The notes beneath the pieces are model-generated. The model ran no database searches. It worked only from the letters and a program-made list of their open reading frames with translations, and was not told the origin of the DNA. DNA of 64,000 bases from NCBI RefSeq assembly GCF_019393635.1, contig NC_057864.1, positions 494,882,216 to 494,946,215 of the forward strand, in the 5' to 3' direction. This stretch comes from Dromiciops gliroides. Taxonomy: Eukaryota; Chordata; Mammalia; Microbiotheria; Microbiotheriidae. The position numbers and the translations under genes were made by a program. Every line of letters begins with the position of its first letter. Position 1 is the stretch's first letter. Positions 1 through 11,199 of this stretch are shown here, in pieces.

Positions 1-2060
1 TTTCCCGTGCCAGGGTCCCTTGGGTGTAGTCTCTGGGGAAGGCAGCCATTTGAGGGGTGGGATCCCAGAATTGTCCCAAAGTCCATTTGAGGCTTCTCTT
101 TGGGCGATCCTCGCAGCCCCTCCCACAGACAGTGTCCCAGATCACCTTTTCTTTTCAGAAAACGAGGGGAAGGGAGGAAGGAATTTGAGCTTCTGCCCTG
201 GGGTGGGGTTAGGTGGGAAGAGAAGATTCGACCCCCATCCCAAAGCAGAGGAAGTGGGATTCTTCTCGGGCCACATGACAGCAGCCCCTTAGCCTTTCCA
301 TGAGACTGCCCATCTCCCACCCCTAACATGCGTGCCCCCCCCACGAACACACACATACACACGCACACAGCCTTTTCATGGGTCTGATCTCCTCCCACTC
401 ATTGAAGGGAGGACTGTGGTGCATCCTGCAGTACCCCCAGTCACCCCGCAGCTTAGAGAGGCCCAGCCTTCTCAGGAAGCCAAGAATGGCCCAGGCCAGG
501 GAGCCCCAGGGCCCTCCCCAGGAAGGTGCAGAGCCCCCCTCCTCTAGGCAGAGCCTTCCTTGTCCTGTTTGCCCCCCAGGGAGAAGAGGCTGGCTCCAGG
601 GTCCTCCCCCAGAAAGGGCTCAGTCTCTGCTGGTGTCTCCAGGCACCCAGTCATGGTGACCCAGGCCCCACGTGTGACAGTGCCAGGGCACACTGCCCTT
701 CACAGGTGAATGGCCACCGCAGAGCTGAGCCTCGGTGCAGCCAAGGCTTCCCCGCCTCCAGTGTCTGTTCCTTCCAACCTGCCTTCCATGCGGCTGCCCC
801 TCCAGTCACTCTCTACAAAGGCAGCCCTGACCCTTCTGCCCCTGCTCAAGAGCCTTCTGGGGCTCATCATCCTGCAGGGTCACTCAACTCTGTGTCTGGG
901 AGCCTCCTAAAGGCACCTCTTCTTCCAGGTGGGAACCTCCGGAGACCCCAGAAAAGTCAAAGGCTGGGTCCTGCCCATCTCAGGACATCCGGGGGCGGGG
1001 TAGGGACACATGTCTGTTTGTAGCCCAACAGCCCCTGGCCTCCCCCAGACCTGCACTTGCCTTCCTGGTTTGGGGCGATGATGGGGAGCAGACAAGAGAG
1101 GCTGCCTGTCTACTCACTACCGAGGTCACCTCAAGGCCAAAGAAGCTCCGAGTGGGAAGGCCCCTCCATGGCCGGCTGGCCCACCTTGAGGCCATAGAAC
1201 GCAGGTAGGGTCTCGAGCCCTCCCGGGAAGCCTTGCCGTGAAGAAAGCTTGAAGAGGCAAGCTGGGGCCCTGCTTGGGGATGGGACAGGCAGGGAGAGGG
1301 ACGAGGGCCTGATGGCTGGGCCAGAGGCTTGGAGACTTCCCGGGATCTCTTCCAGGAAGCGAGGCCCGTGGTGCGTGACTGTTGCCAAGGTCAGGCTGGG
1401 CCCTGGATTGCAAAGCATTTGGTTTTGATTCTCCAGAAGTTCGGGTCTAAATCCCAGCCAGGTTGGAAAGCATCCGCTGACGTGGCTGGAGCCTTTCAAA
1501 GCTTCGGACACTTAAGAATCTCTCCCCCCACCCTTCATTTCCACGGGACTTTGTGCTCTGGGTGGTTTTACTTTGTTCCTGGACTGGGGGGGGGGATTCC
1601 ATCTTGCTCATTTGGAATGGCCAAGGGGCACCCCCTCTGGCCAGGAATCTGTCGGGCCTGGATTGGGAGCCCTGGCGCAGCTGAATCGTGCTGGGCGGGG
1701 TAGGGCGGGCAGGTTGGGGGGGGGGAGAAGCTGTTCCCTTAGACACAAAGCCTTTTTCTGTTTTCACCCTTCTTTCTAAGTATAGACCGCCCGCTTCCTT
1801 GGAATTTAAGCAGAGTCAGAGAATGCCCCTCTCCCCCCATCACCCCTGAGTCTGTCCTTTGGGGTTCAGAAAGAACAAGTCCAATTCATCTTCCCCATTG
1901 GAAACCTGTTGTCATGTTCCCCCATAAACCCCCACTTCAGTGGAATGTCTGTTTGCCCCCCCCTCCCCCGCCCCGTGGTACCTCGCACACATTGCCCAGC
2001 ATGGAACACAAGGCTGCAGATGTGGTCGGGCCCGGAAGAGTGCAGTGCCAAGGCCCCCTC
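1..2060. other. GC-rich non-coding stretch, no gene recognised
   Basis: Open frames exist on both strands, but none shows a recognisable domain, and their composition is that expected of GC-rich, CpG-poor DNA. There is a short CA-rich run near 345-370 and G-runs near 1586-1600 and 1711-1726. I see no splice-bounded exon with a familiar protein sequence. Confidence 0.6.
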
Positions 2061-2069
2061 CCCTAACCA

Positions 2070-2320
2070 GACTCTTCCCTGGTTTATCCCTTTGTCCCAG
2101 GCCACAGTTTCCTCACCTGTGACAGGGGGATGATAGCAGCCCCTAATCCCCAGGAATGTTGGGAGGGATCAGATATTTGTGAGGTGCTCAGCACAGCGCC
2201 CAGCAAAACACTGTATCAGTGCTGCTGTTGTGATTACTCGCCAGACACTGTGCTAAGCGCCGGGCCCTGCCCTCAAGGAGCGCACGGTCTGACAAATAGA
2301 GCCAAAGCCAACTCTATGCA
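2070..2320 (+). repeat. Two adjoining MIR-family SINE remnants
   Basis: The first part carries the MIR signature (CACAGTTTCCTCACCTGTGA, then a GGATGATAGCAGC type segment and a GAGGTGCTCAGCACAG type end). The second, from about 2240, has the 'CCAGACACTGTGCTAAGCGC' motif of therian MIR-like SINEs. The assignment is from remembered consensus features. Confidence 0.6.
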
Positions 2321-2329
2321 GGGTAGAGG

Positions 2330-3980
2330 AGATGATGAGCAGAGGGCGGGCCCTACTGGAGGAGGAGGAGGGGCCAAAAGGAAGCCGGGGAGCCTACAAA
2401 CAGGGGCCCTCGCGCAGTACTGATGGAAGGCTCTGCTGGGCCACCCACCTCTGCATGGACACTCCGAGGGTGGAGTCTGGTAGGCCCTGCCCTTCTCTGC
2501 CCAGAGCTTCCTTCCCTTGGTGAGCAGAGAACCCGAGGTCCCACCTGGCAGGTTCAGGAGTAGGCCCTGCCCACCCCGTATCTTCCGGGGTCAAGGCCGT
2601 GGTATGGTGTCTTCCCATGGGCCAGTGCTTGGCAAGAGAGGCAGGCTGACTGCCCTGTGCTCTGGAGCAATCCAAAGGAACCATCCCTGCAGTGGCAAGA
2701 GAAGGAATCTAGAATCTTGGCGCCTTCACGTGGGCACCGAGATGGTGGATGAAGAGCCTTCCCCGTGGATTCTGCCAATATGTCGGACGTCCTGGCTGGA
2801 CAAGACTGCTCTGGCCAGGAGGTCGGACACTGACGGGCACCTGGAGGATGCCCACAGCTCCCAGCTTCTCCCTCACTTAGCGGGGCTGTCTGCCATCTCT
2901 ACAATGGCACAGGCTGCATCTGAACGAGCGCCGAGCTCCCAGGCTCTGGACATTGCTTGGCATCAGAGGATGGTCTCTACTGTGGCTGCAGGAGAAAGAC
3001 CGGCAGGGATACACCTTCTCGGGATCCCAGGCCAAGGAAATAGCTGGAGATGGGGGGACTGATGGAGTCCCGTGCCTAACGCCCCAAGGACACACCTCTC
3101 CGTTTGGAGGAAGAGAAACATGGCTTGTGTGAGTTTTTCCCCAGTGAATTCACAATTCCATAGCCTTGGGCAGATGGGAATGGGGGGCTCCCGGGCCTAG
3201 CTGTTGGTGTGATCACTTTGTTGCCACATCACTGGGCAGCCAGTGAATGTAGGGCAGGACTAAGCAACACAGCCCGGAGCTGGACGTCCTGGGGCTGAGC
3301 AAGCCAAACTAATGCCATTGACCAAACATGAGCTAACTCTCCTTTCTTTGAGGTCTCTCCTTCCTTTCCCTCCCACTCCCTCTTTTTTTTCCACTCCCTT
3401 TGAGTCCCTCTTCCCCATTAATCAAGCCCCCAGCAGCTAACTCCCCACTTGCTCCTCTCTGATGGCTGGGTCTAAACCAGCCAAGATGCATCCCAAATCC
3501 TGGCAGCGATGTGATGGCTGCTCATCCATTGTGTAAAGTTCAGGCTCTGGGGATCCTGACCCTGGGCCACATTTTAAACAGTAGTGGCACAATTCGCCAC
3601 ACTGAAGCTAGTGAGAACCCGAGGGGAGAGAGGCCGGGGAGGGATCATGGAGCCATGTGCAGCCCTTCTGTCAGCTCTTCGGGGCTGTCGGGATCTTGCT
3701 GTGCTGTTGGGACGCTCACGAGGCCAATGAAGCAGCCACCGTGAGGGCTGAGGGGGCCCCAGCCCAGGAGCCTGCAGATGGGGCTGCCCTCAGAGTTACT
3801 GGGTGCGGGGGACCCTCTGTGAGAACTGGTGCTGTCTCCATTGTGAGCAGTGGGTGGAAGGACAGACACTGAGCGACAGAGCTGGGGTGATGCCTACGCC
3901 GGGCCTGGGGAAGAGCTACAATTCAAGCCATCTTCAAAGTGAGTTCCCTGCTGGTGCCTCATCCTTCCATTCTGTGTGTG
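2330..3980. other. Non-coding stretch, no feature recognised
   Basis: It is mostly GC-rich, with a pyrimidine-rich patch near 3355-3410. The 181-residue open frame at 2517-3062 has no recognisable domain, and its codon use looks random. Confidence 0.5.
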
Positions 3981-3990
3981 GTCCCAGGAA

Positions 3991-4022
3991 CGTGGGAGCG
4001 TGGGAGCGTGGGAGTGTGGGAG
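3991..4022 (+). repeat. 8-bp tandem repeat, 4 copies
   Basis: Three copies of CGTGGGAG are followed by one TGTGGGAG, head to tail and without interruption. Confidence 0.9.
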
Positions 4023-4175
4023 CAAGTGGCCAAGGAGAAGCCAGCGGCAGCTCAGCTCTGGGGTCCCAGCTCCGTCTTTAGAGGAAGCTTTGGCTGCTGT
4101 CCCTCTGAGGAAGGCAGTCCAACAATCCTGTGTGTTGTGTCTGTGTCCGCGTGGGGACACGTGTGGCCCATGATT

Positions 4176-4276
4176 GTGTATGAGTGAGCATGAGTCTGAA
4201 TGTGAGTGTGTGAGCGTGAGTATGAGTGTAAGTGTGAGCATAAGCGTGCGTGTGAGTGCGAGTGTGAACGTGAGCG
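4176..4276 (+). repeat. Degenerate (GTGAGTGTGAGC)-type TG-rich repeat
   Basis: About 100 bp consist of GTGAG, GTGTGAG and GCGAG words with a roughly 6-bp rhythm (6 or 12 bp units, many substitutions). Its complement produces a spurious Leu/Ser/His-rich frame. Confidence 0.8.
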
Positions 4277-4279
4277 GCT

Positions 4280-6145
4280 CAGGGCTGCACTCACACATCT
4301 GGGACAGGTGTCACTCAGCCCAGTGCCTCCCTGCCCTTTTCTGTCCCCTGGCTTTCTCCAGCCCAGAGCCTGCAGGCAGCAGAGGGCCTGGGGCAGCCGG
4401 ACTCCAAGGCCTCTTCTGTAGGACCACCACCCTCCTTTCCCCTTCTAGACAGCCCTGGAGCTAATGTGGGTTTAGAGCGCCACCTGCCGTCTGCTTGTGG
4501 AGGAACGTCCCTCATCTTTGCCAAGACTCTTCCATGCCCACTGAGGAAGGTTCTCCAGAGGAGAAGCTGTATTCACCTGAGTCCTGCAAGTCTCTCCACA
4601 GTCCACGGTCCCACAGTCCCCAGGGACCCGGGAGAGAGCCGGAAAGGGTCAGGGGAACAAGTCTGTGATCATGGTGGAACCCAGCACAGCTGGGTTCTGG
4701 TCTAGCCTAGACTCTGCTTCTGCCGAGTAATCCCCCCAGCCTTTGCCCCTGGCCGGTGAGATGAGCTGTCAGAGGCCCTCTGGATGGAGCCCAGCTTGCT
4801 CCACCTCATTATGGCACGGGGGCAAGGTACAGAGGACCAGAGGGTGGAATGAACTCTTCCTCTCTGTGAAGCAGGGGCCTTCCATGGGGGGACAAGGGAC
4901 AAAGTCAGTTGTTCTCCCACCCCGTCCGTGCCCTCGTGCAGGCCTGGGAGCCCCAACACGGAGGGAAATGAGGATGGCAGCTAGCTCTGATCAGGATTCT
5001 CTGGGTGTGTAACTTGACAGCGATCATGCTGCCCTCAGAGCTTACGTGTGGATCGAGGCAGATGATTTAGCCCCCAGCGTGGTCATCGGTGAAAAGGAAT
5101 GTGTTTAATGGCGGTGGAGAAGAGGGCTCCCACCTGCACTTCAACAAAGAGCTGCCCCCATAACCTTGTCCACGTGCCTATCAAGGAGGCAGGATAGGAA
5201 GGGCATGGGGGGGGGGCGGGGAGGGCTGCTGGAGTCTCCAGACCAGGCCTTTGCCTACTTTCTCCACTCTAAACTGAAGTAGCCAGGAAACAAGCCAGGA
5301 CAGGCCCAGTCTTAGGTTCTATCCCCGGAAGCCTGAGAAGGGGATGGAAACCTCAGGCCACCATCCAGATGTTTGGCCTCTAAGATGCTACACATCTGGG
5401 TAGGGAAGCACACACTGACGATGGATGGGATTTTGACATGTGAATTATTCCAGATGAAAAGTGATCCCTGGTTGTTGTTCTTATCTCTGCAACACATTTA
5501 AGAGAAGGAATGTGAATCAGACCTTCCCTTCATCCTCCACCCTCCCCTGAGGCTGAGCGTTCTTGGAAGAAGCTCCAGGGGGTCTGAGCCCCCTTCCTGG
5601 CCAAGGCTCTCCAGGCTCTCTGGCCTGGGGAATGGGACCCCGGGCTGGGCATCCCCCTTCCATCCCTCAGGGACCTGCAAGATCCCCCCCCAGGGTTGGT
5701 GCATCTTCACCGTCACTAAGATTGGGGCATGACAAGCATTTTGCCGGCTGATCTTCCTCCAATCTGCCTCTGTCACACCCCCTCCCAATAAAATAAAAGC
5801 CTTTTGTGGCTCTGTCTTCTGAGCTCCCAAGGCACCCCCCACCCCAACCTGGCTTCAGCCTTTTCTTTCCAGACTTATTTTGCTCGATTCTCCTTCACTT
5901 ACCCCATGGTCCAGGCAAACTGGACTCCTGACTCAACCTCTCTCGGTCTCAGTTTCCTTCTCTGGACTTCTCATTCTAGAGCTATGATCCTCACCGTGAC
6001 CCTGGATAAGTCACTTTGCCTCCTTGCCCTTTGGGGGGTTGGAGGACATGGCCTCTGAGGAGGATGAGGAGGAGGCTTCCTTCTGGCCATCCCCTTGGTC
6101 CCATGTGCTTGAGAGCGGTGAGCCCTGGGCTTGGGAGAGAATCCC
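4280..6145. other. Non-coding stretch with weak MIR-like traces
   Basis: No exon is recognised. A G-run lies near 5205-5225. The segment near 5925-5970 (CCTCTCTCGGTCTCAGTTTCCTTCTC pattern) resembles a MIR core but is too short to be sure. Confidence 0.45.
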
Positions 6146-6149
6146 TCCT

Positions 6150-6400
6150 CACCTCTGCCTTCACAAGCCTCCGCCTTTCAGGCTGCGCCCTGATCAGGCT
6201 GATTGCCTCCTCCATGAAGCCTCCCCAGATCCACTCAGCTGAAAGTGTTTCTCTAGCCAGAGCACTTTGGTCCATCGCTCCAATCTGTGTCACGTGGCCA
6301 CCCACAGAAGAGTAGATGCTCCTGGAGGGCAGGGGCTACCTTGTATCCTCAGGCCCTGACTCGATGTTTTGCATGCAGCAGGAGCTTAATAACTTTGTTA
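6150..6400 (+). repeat. L2 LINE 3' end fragment
   Basis: The order of motifs is that of the L2 3' end: a Cys/Pro-rich segment (TCCATGAAGCCTCC), then CTGGAGGGCAGGGGCTACCTTG, then GCAGGAGCTTAATAA. Divergence is high, as expected for this old family. Confidence 0.6.
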
Positions 6401-6403
6401 TCA

Positions 6404-6551
6404 TCACAGAGCGATTTAGGCTTGGCGAGCTCAAAGGAAGTTCCCACTGTGCGCCCACATGTCCCCAGTGCCAAGTTCAATGGTGACACTGCCCGGTTCT
6501 CACTCCATGGAGAGAGAAGACGGGTCAAAGACTGACTCAAGGAAGAAAGAA
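6404..6551 (+). repeat. Unassigned 148-bp repeat, copy A (inverted partner at 8992-9139)
   Basis: Starting at TCACAGAGCGATTTAGGC and ending in GAAGAAAGAA, this copy aligns without gaps to the reverse complement of 8992-9139. By eye there are about 9 substitutions in about 148 bp, mostly transitions. That is much less diverged than the MIR and L2 remnants nearby. I do not recognise the family. It could be a local inverted duplication or two insertions of one repeat. Confidence 0.85.
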
Positions 6552-6559
6552 AGACAGAG

Positions 6560-7735
6560 GAGAGCAAGGCAAACAGCAAGGGCCAGGAAGGAGAGTGAAC
6601 GGTGCCTCTCACGTGCAGAAGGGAGACTCGGGCTCCTTCATGCCTGGGTGGGTGCCCGGGGAAGCTCAGCAAAGGACAAGGGCAAGGGCAGAGCAAATCA
6701 GCCCAGACTGGGCCCCTTTGCAACAATGGAGGAGACTCTGCATCCAGAACCCCCTGCCCCCCCTCCCCCAGGCTCAGCAGCAGGGAAGGAAGAGAGGCTG
6801 GTGGGGAGGGCGGCAGCCAGGCAAGAGGGGAGGAGGCCGGCGAGCGCAGAGGATAGGGGAAGCAGACAGACACCCCGCCTGGGATTTCTCTTCGGGCTTG
6901 CTAAGGCACTCTCTCCTCCTCAGGGAGCCAGGCCAGGAGGGAAGGGCCTCACCCCTGACAGAGCTGGAAATCAAGGGTGATTTTTCTTTTTTACATTTTC
7001 CCCCAAGAGTCAAAAACATTGCAGACCCCTGGGTTCCAGGCTCAGCCGGACTTGATCTGGAGTGGAGGCAGCCCTGAGCTTCCATCCTGATGGCAGGGCA
7101 TCTCCAGGGCAGCTCATGGGCCCTGCTGGTTGGTCCCGGACATATTTGGAAAGACTGGATAAGGAGCCAGCAAGCTGCCCTGAGTGAAGAGATGCTCGTG
7201 CCTGTGAGGGCTTGTGTGTGTGTCGGTAACAGGGAATCAGCAGATGTGGGCTATACAGTGAGGGGGAAAGGCTTTCAAGGCTTGGCCAAGTGCTCATTAG
7301 GCACGACTGCTTCCTTCATGAAAACCCCACAAAGGCCGGCACTCTCTGGGCATGAAGATAGCAAAGGATCTAAGGAGGGATGTTCCCTTACCCCTCCCCT
7401 CTCCCCCAAGCCATCCCCCCCAGCTCCAGTCTGCCCTAGCAAGCAAGGCAAGTGGGGTGGGGGAGGAGGATTTACCCAAAGTCTTCAAATATGAAATTCC
7501 ACAGATTCTGTTTGTGTCCTGTGACGTACAAGGGGGTGGAAGGCATGTTCTGCTGGGAGGGCTGCTGAGCCAGGGTGAGGTGGCTGAGGGGACTCTAACC
7601 CAGAGGTGAGTCGGGGCGGGGGTGTCTGCCCCAAGCATGTGAAGACATCCCTGGGCAGAATGATGGATGAGAACAATCTGTTCCAACAGCTACAAAGGTG
7701 GCTGAAGCAGACTCTGTGGAGCGCCTAGAGCTTGG
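6560..7735. other. Non-coding stretch, no gene recognised
   Basis: GC-rich sequence with a purine-rich segment at about 6540-6620 and overlapping spurious frames on both strands (for example 6459-6980). No domain or splice-bounded exon was recognised. Confidence 0.45.
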
Positions 7736-7739
7736 GCAG

Positions 7740-7945
7740 ACCTAGAAGGTGCCAAGGCCACCCACTGCATCCCTGGCCATCGCCAGCCCTGACTTCTGTC
7801 CTGCCACTGGACTCTGATGACTCTGGAAGTGAGAATGAGGCCGACAAGTTTGCGCGCCTCTGCCTCACTTAAGTCCAGCGGAGTCAGGACATCAGCCATG
7901 ACGTCACTGTCCTCTTTGAAACGAAGGACAAACAACAGATTTGTT
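7740..7945 (+). repeat. Marsupial dispersed repeat (SINE-like)
   Basis: The segment combines CTGCATCCCTGGCCATC, a CCACTGGACTCTGATGACTC core, a ...CTGCCTCACTTAAGTCCA segment and the end GACGTCACTGTCCTCTTTGAAACGAAGGACAAACAACA. I recall this order as a common marsupial interspersed repeat, but I cannot give the exact family name with certainty. Confidence 0.5.
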
Positions 7946-8019
7946 CTATCTGGCCCCAGAGCAGAGCCAGGAGCCCTGGGAGAAATTTCAGAGTCCACTG
8001 AGGCTTGGAGCTAGAGAGC

Positions 8020-8130
8020 CCTCCGTGCCTGGGGGTCTTCAGGCAGAGACTGGACAACCATATGCAGGGTGTGGGATGGTGGGGTCCCCAGGTTCCCTTC
8101 CAGCTGGCCCATTGGGTCACCCTGTTTCTG
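8020..8130 (+). repeat. CR1/L3 LINE 3' end fragment
   Basis: The motif order GTGCCTGGGGGTCTTCAGGC, AGACTGGACAACC and CCAGGTTCCCTTCCAGCT matches the 3' untranslated end of L3/CR1 elements. Confidence 0.55.
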
Positions 8131-8149
8131 GTTCTCACCCTTACAACAT

Positions 8150-8403
8150 GGCACTCCCCTGGAGAACAGGAGCGATCTTTTATTGAACGTTTTGAACGTG
8201 TGTCAGCACGTAGCATGTCTTCCATGATGCTGGTGAAAGACAGGTAGGTTGGGAAGGGAGTTCTTAGGCGTGAGGTGGTCTGGCCGATCTCCGAGTCCCT
8301 GCCAGCCCAGAGAGCCCACAATATGGCAAACATAATTGGCAAGAGAATGCCTCCTTGTTTTATGCCTTGATTGATGCTGACATCAGCGGCCTGCTGGACC
8401 AGA
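8150..8403 (-). repeat. Possible RTE-type LINE fragment, antisense
   Basis: On the minus strand the segment reads like a decayed reverse-transcriptase region (its plus strand carries 'GAATGCCTCCTTGTTTTATGCC', as RTE antisense copies do). The sequence resumes after the inserted SINE at about 8573. The assignment is weak. Confidence 0.3.
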
Positions 8404-8588
8404 TTACCTCTCCACTCTTTTTTTTTTTTTTTTTTGCGGGGCTATGGGGGGTTAAGTGACTTGCCCGGGGTCACACAGCTAGTAAGTGTTAAGTGTCTGA
8501 GGCTGGATTTGAACTCAGGTACTCCTGAATCCAGGGCCAGCGCTTTAACCACTGCGCCATCTAGCTGCCCCCTTACCTCTCCACTCTT
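8404..8588 (-). mobile_element. tRNA-derived marsupial SINE with 14-16 bp target-site duplication
   Basis: On the minus strand it starts with the head GGGGGCAGCTAGATGGCGCA, continues through a B-box-like GAGTTCAAATCC segment and CTAGTAAGTGTT/ACACAGCT motifs, and ends in an A-rich tail (plus-strand T run at about 8418-8435). Identical flanks TTACCTCTCCACTCTT occur at 8404-8419 and 8573-8588; the last two T may belong to the tail. These are target-site duplications made by L1-type integration. The little-diverged body points to a fairly recent insertion. Confidence 0.93.
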
Positions 8589-8991
8589 GAGCAATTCTCA
8601 CAAGGCATCGGTATGGTTTGGTCACGAGCTCTGCTTGAATACTTCCTTGGAAGGGAGACTCATTACCTAAACAGACAACATTCCATTGTTGGACAGTTCT
8701 GCAAGTCAGAAAGCTCCCCTGGCATGCTCTGGTTGGCTAGAGAGCGACTTAAAATGTGCTCCGCAGAAATGCATACAGGTCATGAGCAGAGGAATGCATT
8801 CAGCAGGGTTGTGCTTCCCTCATTCCAGATGACACCCACAAGCATTGATAGTTGGATACCTTGACGGAAATGTGACCTTCCTGGGTGCACGTTGCCACTG
8901 CCCTCCACTCCCCAACTTGTCCTTTGTAACTCTCATCCTTGTCTTTACAAACCTCTTCCTCAGAGCAGCCAGACTGTGCACCTTTCTCTAC

Positions 8992-9139
8992 TTCTTTCTT
9001 CCTTGAGTCACTCTTTGACTCGTCTTCTCTCTCCATGGAATGAGAACCGGGCATTGTCACCATTGAACTTGGCACTAGGGACATGAGGGCACACAGTGGG
9101 AACTTTCTTTGAGCTCACCAAGCCTAAATCGCTCTGTGA
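8992..9139 (-). repeat. Unassigned 148-bp repeat, copy B (inverted partner of 6404-6551)
   Basis: Its reverse complement aligns without gaps to copy A. Immediately upstream on the minus strand (about 9262-9150) a frame reads AGGHGVRHEGNRW, weakly like the 'AGHV..R.DNRW' end of some LINE ORF2 proteins. This copy could therefore be the 3' region of an old retroelement. That is an inference. Confidence 0.85.
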
Positions 9140-9424
9140 GGAAGTGGCAGAGTACAAGGCCACACTCTGCTTCTTTGGGCACCAAGATTTCCAACAAACC
9201 ATCTGGACCATCCATCTATTGCCCTCGTGTCTCACTCCATGGCCACCTGCCTTCTTTTCTAGCACCTATGTTCTGGATGGTGCCATCTAGTCCACAGGCC
9301 ACCATTTGTAAAATGCTTCAGCCTGCTACTGGGACCCATTGTGAACTTCCTCATTGCCCTTTTGGTCCCTGGCACTTTGGGTGTTGGTCTTTGTGGTCTG
9401 GGGCAAGGGCCCAGGGTCTACCAT

Positions 9425-9560
9425 CAGGGTGACTGGCTACCTGGGTGGCTTGGACAAGTTTCTTCCCCTCTCTGGATCCCATTTCCTCATCTCTCCAATG
9501 AGGGATGAAGCCAGGTCATCCCTAAGCCTCCTTCCAGCTCAAAATCATGCGATGAATTCT
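9425..9560 (+). repeat. MIR remnant
   Basis: GGCTTGGACAAGTTTCTTCCCC, then TCTCTGGATCCCATTTCCTCATC, then CTTCCAGCTCAAAATC follow the MIR core and 3' order. Confidence 0.6.
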
Positions 9561-9564
9561 GGAA

Positions 9565-11195
9565 TCATCACGTTCCATCGCAGTCATACTGAATCACCAT
9601 GAGAATATTGGCATCAAGGCGAACATTTGTTTGTTTTTGTTCTGTGGCAACAAGCATTTGGGGATAATGGGAAGAGCTCTGCTTGTCCTCAGATCTGATC
9701 TGGCTCCCACTCCTCCTCCTACTCAGTCCTGGACCGACTTCTTCCCATCTGCAGCACCTGTGAGAGATGCAAGCACGGACGGGCTGCCTCTCCAGCTGTG
9801 TGTCACAGTGTGGGATTTACATGTTGGTAATCTACTTCCTCTGCAGTCTCACTGATGAGCTCATTTTCTTTGCTTGGCTGGACCCGTGGTGCTGTGCGAG
9901 TTTCCATCTGTTTTTTGGCTGATCCGCGATCAGCTGGAGGTAGCCCCTTCCCAAAGACCGCCTTGTTCCCTTTCGGGCTTTTTGTGGAAAGTGGCTCCAG
10001 TGCCCACTTAGGTCAGTACCAGAGGGGCTTGATGGGGATGAGACAGCAGGTGTGTTCTCTGACTTTCACACAAACACTACCAGTGAGCCACTCGTCCATT
10101 CCTTTGGAATTTATTTGAAATAATTTGAAAACAAATGATATTGCTGAAGTTTAGGATTTCTTCAGTTAGCTTCATATTCTTACTGACTTTTAAAAAAGAA
10201 TTAGTTTAAAATAATTTTATGGTAAATTTAATTATAAACAAATACAAACATTTCAGTGTAGAAAAAAGAACAGGAGTTCCAAATGACTGTAAAATCTAAA
10301 TTTCCTATTATTGTTACAGATTATTTCTATCTCATGCTAAGCAGAGTGCTTGGCTTAGCATTGAATGGATGATTTTCATTCCTTCATCATCCATCCATCT
10401 TGCCATTGCTACCATTATTATCTTTCTGGGATCTCATTTACAAGGTTGTGGCGACATTTCTTTTTCATAAGACCCATCTCATCCTGGGACTTGGCTTCTC
10501 TGACCTTTGTCTCTGATGCCAGGCAACCAGGGCAGCCCCACGAATTTTTGGAGTGATGGTTAGGTGGCAAGCGTTGTGTTTGGTTCTGTACTGCAAAGGA
10601 TTTAGCTTTGGATGAGAGCTCTAACTTACTTGTGCTTGAGTCCTATTGGTCTGCTCCTTTCTCGGCACTTCTCCCTCACTTTCCTCTCCCTTATCATCAT
10701 AGACAAATATTTCTGGCCAAGACCCCCTTCCCCAGCTAGGCCCTGACAATGAAAAATCCTGGAGTATTCTCTGAGCAGAAAAGATCCCATGTGTTCAGGT
10801 GCAGCCAATTACAATCCGAGATGCGGGGATGGGCAGTGTCACTAAATCTATCGCTAAATTAGTGATGAAGATGAGGCTTTGCAGCTGAAAAGAGAGATTT
10901 CCAGTGATAGCATCATGAAATGTTGTCTATCAAAGGACGGTGACCATTATCTATGTATGTGAGTGATACTTCTCTAAACCTCCGGAGCAACTCTTCTCTA
11001 GGTTTTGTAGCAAGCACCCTCTGTGGGTCCTGTCAAGATTATCCAGCCACTGTTGACAACAGCCACGACTGGGACAACAACATGATATATAAGAAGAAAC
11101 ACATTTCTGGGCTTTACATTTCAGGAACGATGGTTGTGAGCTTCCAGAGGATGGTGACCCAGATGTTGAAGGATGCTGAGTCCAAGCCCAGTGAG
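9565..11195. other. Non-coding stretch with an AT-rich island at 10110-10360
   Basis: No exon is recognised. The base composition drops abruptly to AT-rich between about 10110 and 10360. A short perfect dyad (GCTGATC-CGC-GATCAGC) sits at 9918-9934. Confidence 0.5.
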
Positions 11196-11199
11196 ATTT

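Noticed and set aside
6459..6980. 173-residue plus-strand frame beginning MSPVPSSMV
   Set aside because: Its first part is the 148-bp repeat and the rest is GC- and purine-rich sequence with competing frames. The similar start in the 8992-9139 copy comes from the repeat and does not indicate a gene family.
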